Assembly (NCBI GenBank): GCA_014843695.1
Contig: CM026395.1
Location: forward strand, 49,024,557-49,088,556
Direction: 5' to 3'
DNA: 64,000 nt
Source of the DNA: Archivesica marissinica
Taxonomy: Eukaryota; Mollusca; Bivalvia; Venerida; Vesicomyidae
This document shows positions 63,241 through 64,000 of this stretch, one piece after another. A program made the position numbers and the translations under genes. The notes beneath the pieces were generated by a model. The model worked only from the letters and a program-made list of their open reading frames with translations. It had not been told where the DNA came from and made no database searches. Numbering within the stretch: position 1 is the stretch's first letter; every line of letters begins with the position of its first letter.

Positions 63241-63426
63241 TTGCACATTGTGAAAGTCGCTATATCGCCATTGTCGTATTTTGACAAAATTAAGACAGCA
63301 TTTGTGGACAGAATCACTACCGTGGTGAGGGAACATATCATTCCTGATGATGATATCTTTAATTGGGACCAAACAGGAGTTAATATACGCTTGCCCACAT
63401 GGTTCGCTGGAAGCGAGGGTAAATAA
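63241..63426 (+). pseudogene. DDE transposase fragment (pogo/Tigger-like)
   Basis: The frame reads VVREHIIPDDDIFNWDQTGV. An IPxxxxxNWDQTG stretch is characteristic of the catalytic region of pogo/Tigger-like and related DDE endonucleases in invertebrates. The aspartate of NWDQTG is the candidate catalytic residue. Only about 60 codons remain. From codon T of DQTG onward the sequence becomes the unit of the 66-bp array that follows. Confidence 0.6.
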
Positions 63427-63745
63427 GCTCAATCATCAACAGGAGTTAATATATGCTTGCCTACATGGTTCGCTGGAGGCGAGGGTAAATAAGCTCGATC
63501 ATCAACAGGAGTTAATATATGCTTGCCTACATGGTTCGCTGGAGGCGAGGGTAAATAAGCTCAATCATCGACAGGAGTTAATATACGCTTGCCCACATGG
63601 TTCGCTGGAGGCGAGGGTAAATAAGCTCAATCATCAACAGGAGTTAATATACGCTTGCCCACATGGTTCGCTGGAGGCGAGGGTAAATAAGCTCAATCAT
63701 CAACAGGAGTTAATATATGCTTGCCCACATGGTTCGCTGGAGTTA
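63374..63745. repeat. 66-bp minisatellite seeded in the transposase fragment
   Basis: Units start 'caggagttaatatacgcttg' at 63374, 63440, 63506, 63572, 63638 and 63704, an exact 66-bp period. The last is truncated after 'ggttcgctggag'. The first unit overlaps the transposase codons. Because 66 is divisible by three the array keeps an open frame of 22-residue repeats (63347-63760), which I do not regard as a gene. Confidence 0.95.
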
Positions 63746-63759
63746 ATATGGTTCCAATA

Positions 63760-64000
63760 AGTCAGTGGACGATGTCGCAAAAGTTGTAATTATCAGCAGT
63801 GACGACAAGCGTCAATAAATAAACCAAATAACATAACGCCCCCACCACATTTAGAAACAATTGGATGAAAAACAAGCAATAAATGATTACAGGATAAAAC
63901 AATAAGTTCTCTCAGGTACTGTACAGGTGTGAAAAATCACAAATCCATTATCTATGACCAGAGTTGTTAGCCGTTATATCGTTTCTTTTTTTCTTCGATC
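63760..64000. other. intron 8 sequence to the window edge
   Basis: No exon is recognised. The next CLP1 exon should start with the remainder of a glycine codon after KIYKIG, and I do not find it here. Confidence 0.4.

Overview
The window is animal nuclear DNA, not prokaryotic. It holds spliced exons with consensus splice sites, tRNA-headed SINEs, LINE and DNA-transposon debris, and very large minisatellites. The SINE types (a leucine/serine-tRNA-like head, and a core ending in a 'ccgggtactccggtttcctccc' block) and the LINE/SINE 3' tails resemble those I associate with molluscs, bivalves especially. Mollusc is therefore an inference, and I do not name a species.

The only cellular gene I can support is CLP1, the polynucleotide 5'-hydroxyl kinase of mRNA 3'-end processing and tRNA splicing. 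It lies on the + strand and is split over eight visible coding exons: 19985-20062, 22115-22228, 23422-23547, 26698-26811, 29331-29529, 39416-39505, 47906-48006 and 62754-62892. Together they give 961 bp, about 320 codons, with consistent reading phase. They cover roughly residues 12 to 331 of a protein of about 425 residues. The start exon is not visible, and the C-terminal exons lie beyond the right edge. One intron, 22229-23421, has every hallmark of a minor-spliceosome (U12) AT-AC intron.

About three quarters of the window is tandem repeat, with a different motif family in almost every interval. These are: 1-19660, a 51-bp satellite organised in a 5,994-bp higher-order unit that carries a 1.85-kb hAT-like transposon; intron 3, a 28-bp array; intron 4, three arrays of 43, 76 and 23 bp; intron 5, a 36-bp array and then a 9.4-kb array of 45 bp; intron 6, a 6.8-kb array of 39/42 bp plus smaller repeats; intron 7, an 11.5-kb CA-rich array of 9-10 bp, then 33-bp and 16-bp arrays; intron 8, a 66-bp array. 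Three runs of exactly 1,000 N lie inside the 51-bp, 45-bp and CA-rich arrays.

The most notable structure is a link between arrays and splice junctions. The 43-bp array in intron 4 copies the 3' end of exon 4 together with its splice donor, and each copy carries a stronger donor than the real one. The 45-bp array in intron 5 runs directly into the exon 6 acceptor, and its unit is a branch point plus acceptor that lacks only the AG. Between the first two arrays of intron 4 lies a decayed half-copy of exon 4 that still reads as CLP1-like protein. In this gene, minisatellites appear to have been seeded from splice sites.
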